Source of the DNA: Adhaeribacter terrigena
Lineage (GTDB): Bacteria; Bacteroidota; Bacteroidia; Cytophagales; Hymenobacteraceae
Reading direction: 5' to 3'
Assembly: GCF_016623615.1 (NCBI RefSeq)
Contig: NZ_JAEHFX010000014.1
Coordinates: forward strand, 1 to 34,755
DNA length: 34,755 bases
A program made the translations under genes and the position numbers. The notes under the pieces are model-generated. The model searched no databases and was not told where the DNA came from. It saw only the letters and a list, made by a program, of their open reading frames with translations. Shown piece after piece: positions 31,943 to 34,755 of this stretch (the first letter of the stretch is position 1; every line of letters starts with the position of its first letter).

Positions 31943-34459
31943 GAAATTAAAATACTGATCCTGCTCAATTTCGGCGGCTTTTTCTTCGGGTTTCTTTCCT
32001 TTCAGAGCATCAACCAGTTCCTGTTTTTCCTGCCGCAGGTCGTCTTTGAGCTTGGTTTTAACGCGTTCCTTGTCGTAGGCAATTTTGTAGTTGTTTTCGC
32101 TGCCTTTCAACGTCAGGAAAAGCGTAGGGCCACTGCTGGCCTGCACCACTTCCACGTTGCCGAAGCGTTCGTCTTTGTCGCGTTTTTTCTCACCTTTGGC
32201 CAGCGGAATGCGGAATTTATAATCCATTTTCTGATCGAAGGTGTGCGTGCCGGAAATGCCGATAACCGAAGCCCGCGAAACGTTGCTGCGGATTTCCATT
32301 TCCGGAATGTAAATTGTCTGATCCTGGATCCAGAAATGGTTCGTTAATTCCGAAAAGCGTAGGTTCGAAAGTTCGCTCCGATCTACAAAAGCCGAAAGTT
32401 TTTGCATGGGTTCGAAGTTGATAAGCTCGCCTTTTACCAGCGTCACGTTTATATCAGCCTCCATTTTATCGGTAAGCGGGTTAAGTTTGCTATCGAAATA
32501 AAGGTCGGATTTGATGTTGGCTGTGAGTTCCCCTTTTAAATGCCGTTGCTGCAAAAAGTTTTGACCGAAATTCTCGAACACGTAAAACAGCGTATCTACC
32601 CGGATGTCTTCGAGCCAGGCGCTGGTGCGCACTTTCAGGTAGTTTTTGCTGCGCGCATCCAGGCTGCCGCTCACCGAGAATTTGCCGCCCGAAACGTGAA
32701 GCGAAATATTGGGACTAGAAACCACCTGGTCTTTCAAACGCACCGTGCCTTTCACGTTTTTGCTGTGGAACCGGCGGAATTGCAGCCGTTTTATTCTGGC
32801 ATTCAGATCAAAATCGAGTTTGGGAGAAAGGGCCAGTTTATATTCTTCCGGGGCAGTTTTGGCGCCCGAAACCGTAGCGTTTTGCGCACCGGCCGCCGCC
32901 AGAAGTTCATCGAAATTCAGGAAATCGGCATCGAAATCGGCTTCAATTCTTAAAGGCTGATCTTTCAGGAACACATAACCCAGGGCATTCTTAAAAAAGC
33001 CGTTCAGTTTAAAATCAGAGCTGCCCAGTTTGCCGGTAAAATCGGAAATGGCCACGTCGTTCCGGCGCAGCAGAAAGGTGCCGTTCAGATCCTGAAACGT
33101 TTGCGGGTGGGCTTTCAGGCTTAAAGTAGCATTTTGCAGCTGCAGTTCGCCCGAAGACCGGAGAATGTTGCTGGCCGGCCGTTTCTGAAAGTCACTTAAG
33201 CTGCCCTGGATGTTTACCTGCAATTTGGCCAGCCCGTTGCCGCTTTTAATTTCTTCCAGCGGGAAAATACCGAGTACGTGCGCAATCTCAAATTCGGCTT
33301 TGGCATCGAGCTTTAAATACGGGTTTTTAAAATTTCGGTAAAGCAGGTTGCCGCTGAAAGGTTTGCCGCGCAGGGTTCCGTGCAGGTTTTTCAATTCAAT
33401 TTCCGACGTGGTGAGGTTGCGTTTTTTGCCGTTCGTAAACGTGCCTTCCAGGCTGATGTTTTCGAGTTTTTCTTTGTATTCGGGCTGAAAGAAAGAGGCA
33501 TTTTTGCTTCCGAAATGAAAGGTAATACCCGGACTTTGTTTATCGGAAGCTTCGCCGGCAATGTGGCCATTAAAATACACGTTGCCCTGGCTCCGGTATT
33601 TGCTGAATTGTTTGGCATATTTACCCGGCAGCAGCGAAAGCAAACTTTGAATGTTGGTGTTGCGGCCTTTTAGTTTCAGGTCCAGAACCGTAGCGTTTTT
33701 ATAATCTACATCGCCCTGCACCTCGTAGGCGGCGCGGCCCACGTTCACGACCGATGGCCGGATGGTGACTTTTTTATCTTTCACCCCTACCGTTAGCGCG
33801 GTTTGCAGCAAAATATCTTTGGCTTTGAAATAAGCATCGTTTTCGAGCTGAATGGCATGCACAAACAGATCGCCGTCGGCTTTTATATCTACTTTTTCGT
33901 CGGAAATGGCGAGGGCGGCGTTTAAGCTGCGGGCATTGGCCTGGTAACTTTGCTGCAAACTTTCGTCGGTATATTCCACCAAAACATCCTGCAGCGTTAT
34001 TTTTTCGAGGTCGAATTTAAAGGCTTCGGAAGCTTGTTGTTTGGTGCTGTCTTCGGCAAAAACCAGGTAATTTACCTGGCCGGCTTCATTTACTTTTACA
34101 AAAACCTGCCCGTTCTGGAGGCTGCATTCGCGCACGCGGTAATGGCCGGAAATAATATCGCGGAGGTTGAAGGTAAAATAAAGGCGTTTACCGGAAGCCA
34201 GCGGCGTGGTTTCTTCGGGCAGAGAACCAAAAATGCGTACGTGATCTAAAGAAATGGCTACCTGCGGAAATTTTTCCCAAAGCGAAAGTTCTATTTTGCT
34301 AACTTCTACTTTGGTTTTTAAATGCCGGTTGGCTTCGGCCACAAATAGCTGGATAATTTTATCCTGGAACGCGTAAACCACACCCACCGCCGTAGCCGAT
34401 AGCAAAATAAAAGCTGCTACGGCATACAGCACCACCCGGTAAAATACTTTTTTCTTCAA
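31940..34459 (-). CDS. AsmA-family inner-membrane/periplasmic protein
   Basis: An 839-residue protein with one N-terminal membrane anchor (about 8-28) and a long beta-rich periplasmic part typical of AsmA/TamB-like proteins. It opens with the AsmA phrase VSKIELSLWEKFPQVAISLDHVRI. The C-terminus contains LSFSELTNHFWIQDQTIY-like AsmA-C features and a charged tail. Relatives act in outer-membrane lipid transport or assembly. The start is unclear. No ATG lies close to the anchor; the frame opens at ATG 34621 through 54 unconvincing residues. I prefer the TTG at 34459, which directly opens KKKVFYRVV and lies in a repeat element. It is divergent from the tRNA gene. Confidence 0.85.
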   Translation of the reverse strand: MKKKVFYRVVLYAVAAFILLSATAVGVVYAFQDKIIQLFVAEANRHLKTKVEVSKIELSLWEKFPQVAISLDHVRIFGSLPEETTPLASGKRLYFTFNLRDIISGHYRVRECSLQNGQVFVKVNEAGQVNYLVFAEDSTKQQASEAFKFDLEKITLQDVLVEYTDESLQQSYQANARSLNAALAISDEKVDIKADGDLFVHAIQLENDAYFKAKDILLQTALTVGVKDKKVTIRPSVVNVGRAAYEVQGDVDYKNATVLDLKLKGRNTNIQSLLSLLPGKYAKQFSKYRSQGNVYFNGHIAGEASDKQSPGITFHFGSKNASFFQPEYKEKLENISLEGTFTNGKKRNLTTSEIELKNLHGTLRGKPFSGNLLYRNFKNPYLKLDAKAEFEIAHVLGIFPLEEIKSGNGLAKLQVNIQGSLSDFQKRPASNILRSSGELQLQNATLSLKAHPQTFQDLNGTFLLRRNDVAISDFTGKLGSSDFKLNGFFKNALGYVFLKDQPLRIEADFDADFLNFDELLAAAGAQNATVSGAKTAPEEYKLALSPKLDFDLNARIKRLQFRRFHSKNVKGTVRLKDQVVSSPNISLHVSGGKFSVSGSLDARSKNYLKVRTSAWLEDIRVDTLFYVFENFGQNFLQQRHLKGELTANIKSDLYFDSKLNPLTDKMEADINVTLVKGELINFEPMQKLSAFVDRSELSNLRFSELTNHFWIQDQTIYIPEMEIRSNVSRASVIGISGTHTFDQKMDYKFRIPLAKGEKKRDKDERFGNVEVVQASSGPTLFLTLKGSENNYKIAYDKERVKTKLKDDLRQEKQELVDALKGKKPEEKAAEIEQDQYFNF
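32854..32883 (-). repeat. Element-like sequence inside the AsmA coding region
   Basis: Minus-strand head AAAACGCTAC, core GGTTTCGGGC, tail CAAAACTG, in full 30-bp register. It encodes QNATVSGAKTA in a low-complexity linker. It could be an exapted copy or chance. Confidence 0.4.
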
Positions 34460-34474
34460 AATCGATACGGTTTT
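34445..34474 (-). repeat. 30-bp interspersed element at the AsmA 5' end
   Basis: Minus-strand head AAAACCGTAT, ATTTT block, tail AAAAAAGTA. The preferred TTG start of the AsmA gene lies inside it. Confidence 0.6.
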
Positions 34475-34641
34475 CAGGCTGGCAGCCAAAAGGTTAAAGA
34501 TACAGCAGTTTTCAGAAGACTTCAAGCAGGAAACGCGCCAGAAATATTTTTTATTTTTTTTCGGTTTAAAATTTGGGATTTCCGATTCAACCCCCCATAT
34601 TTGCATCACCAAAACGGACAACGGTTTGTTTTGCCGGAAAC

Positions 34642-34719
34642 GGGGTGTTAGCTCAGCTGGTTCAGAGCACCTGCCTTACAAGCAGGGGGTCACTGGTTCG
34701 AATCCAGTACGCCCCACCA
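34642..34719 (+). tRNA. tRNA-Val (anticodon UAC)
   Basis: A complete 78-nt cloverleaf. Acceptor arms GGGGTGT and ACGCCCC pair fully (one T-G wobble). The D arm is GCTC/GAGC, the anticodon stem CCTGC/GCAGG encloses CTTACAA (anticodon TAC), and the T arm ACTGG/CCAGT encloses TTCGAAT. The 3' CCA is encoded. Confidence 0.97.
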
Positions 34720-34723
34720 TTTT

Positions 34724-34755
34724 AAAAGCCTTACGCTAAAACGTGAGGCTTTTTT
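34724..34755 (+). terminator. Intrinsic terminator of the tRNA gene
   Basis: AAAAGCCTTACG and CGTGAGGCTTTT arms with one G-T wobble and a 6-nt loop, ending in a T-run at the window edge. Confidence 0.85.

Noticed and set aside
33670-33699. Element-like head in AsmA coding sequence
   Set aside because: The head matches, but the tail lacks the A-tract and the segment encodes ordinary conserved-looking sequence (NATVLDLKLKG); probably chance.
34475-34621. N-terminal extension of the AsmA frame from ATG 34621
   Set aside because: The 54 extra residues are low-quality, place the membrane anchor far inside and leave almost no space for the divergent tRNA promoter.

Overview
The window reads as chromosome of a Bacteroidota bacterium of the order Cytophagales, most like the Hymenobacteraceae (Adhaeribacter, Pontibacter, Rufibacter and relatives). 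This placement is inference from three things: two secreted proteins with type IX secretion (T9SS) C-terminal domains, SprB-type repeats, and several protein families typical of that group (TM2 lipoprotein plus DUF2752, HD hydrolase, short Psd). Shine-Dalgarno sequences are mostly absent, and two sites fit the Bacteroidota TAnnTTTG promoter.

Layout. 1-622 is gene-free. 623-4690 (minus strand) carries psd, a glutamate-type dehydrogenase, cdsA and a CPBP membrane protease; cdsA and psd belong to phosphatidylethanolamine synthesis. dusB and an EamA transporter follow on the plus strand. 7120-10485 is a large A/T-richer T9SS protein with SprB repeats. 10757-16494 holds a multidomain lipoprotein, a small secreted protein, an HD hydrolase, a secreted FN3-like protein and an amino-acid permease. 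16777-20373 is a second T9SS protein built of seven tandem modules of about 130 residues. 20782-26337 carries a sensor kinase, hemA, the TM2 lipoprotein and DUF2752 pair, an ArsR-type regulator and anmK. 27030-34459 carries a second, divergent amino-acid dehydrogenase, an MscS-type channel, a TerB-like protein with a Gly/Met-rich tail, rluF and an AsmA-like protein. A tRNA-Val(UAC) and its terminator close the window.

The most unusual signal is outside the genes. A degenerate 30-bp element recurs about 30 times, in both orientations, in nearly every intergenic gap. It starts AAAACGSTAT, has a T-tract near positions 13-16 and ends in an A-tract plus GTG or GTC near positions 22-30, so its A/T tracts recur about once per helical turn. 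Nineteen intergenic copies keep AAAACGSTA exactly, where roughly one or fewer is expected by chance. Many copies lie within a few bases of a stop codon, and in two unrelated genes the element itself supplies the stop codon in the same frame. One pair forms a perfect 21-bp inverted repeat. I know of no named family that matches. Its function (curved-DNA binding site, 3'-end processing or termination signal, or mobile mini-element) is open.

Other non-coding structure includes a mosaic palindrome at 28274-28424, a G/C-rich structured block at 26580-26730 and about ten intrinsic terminators.
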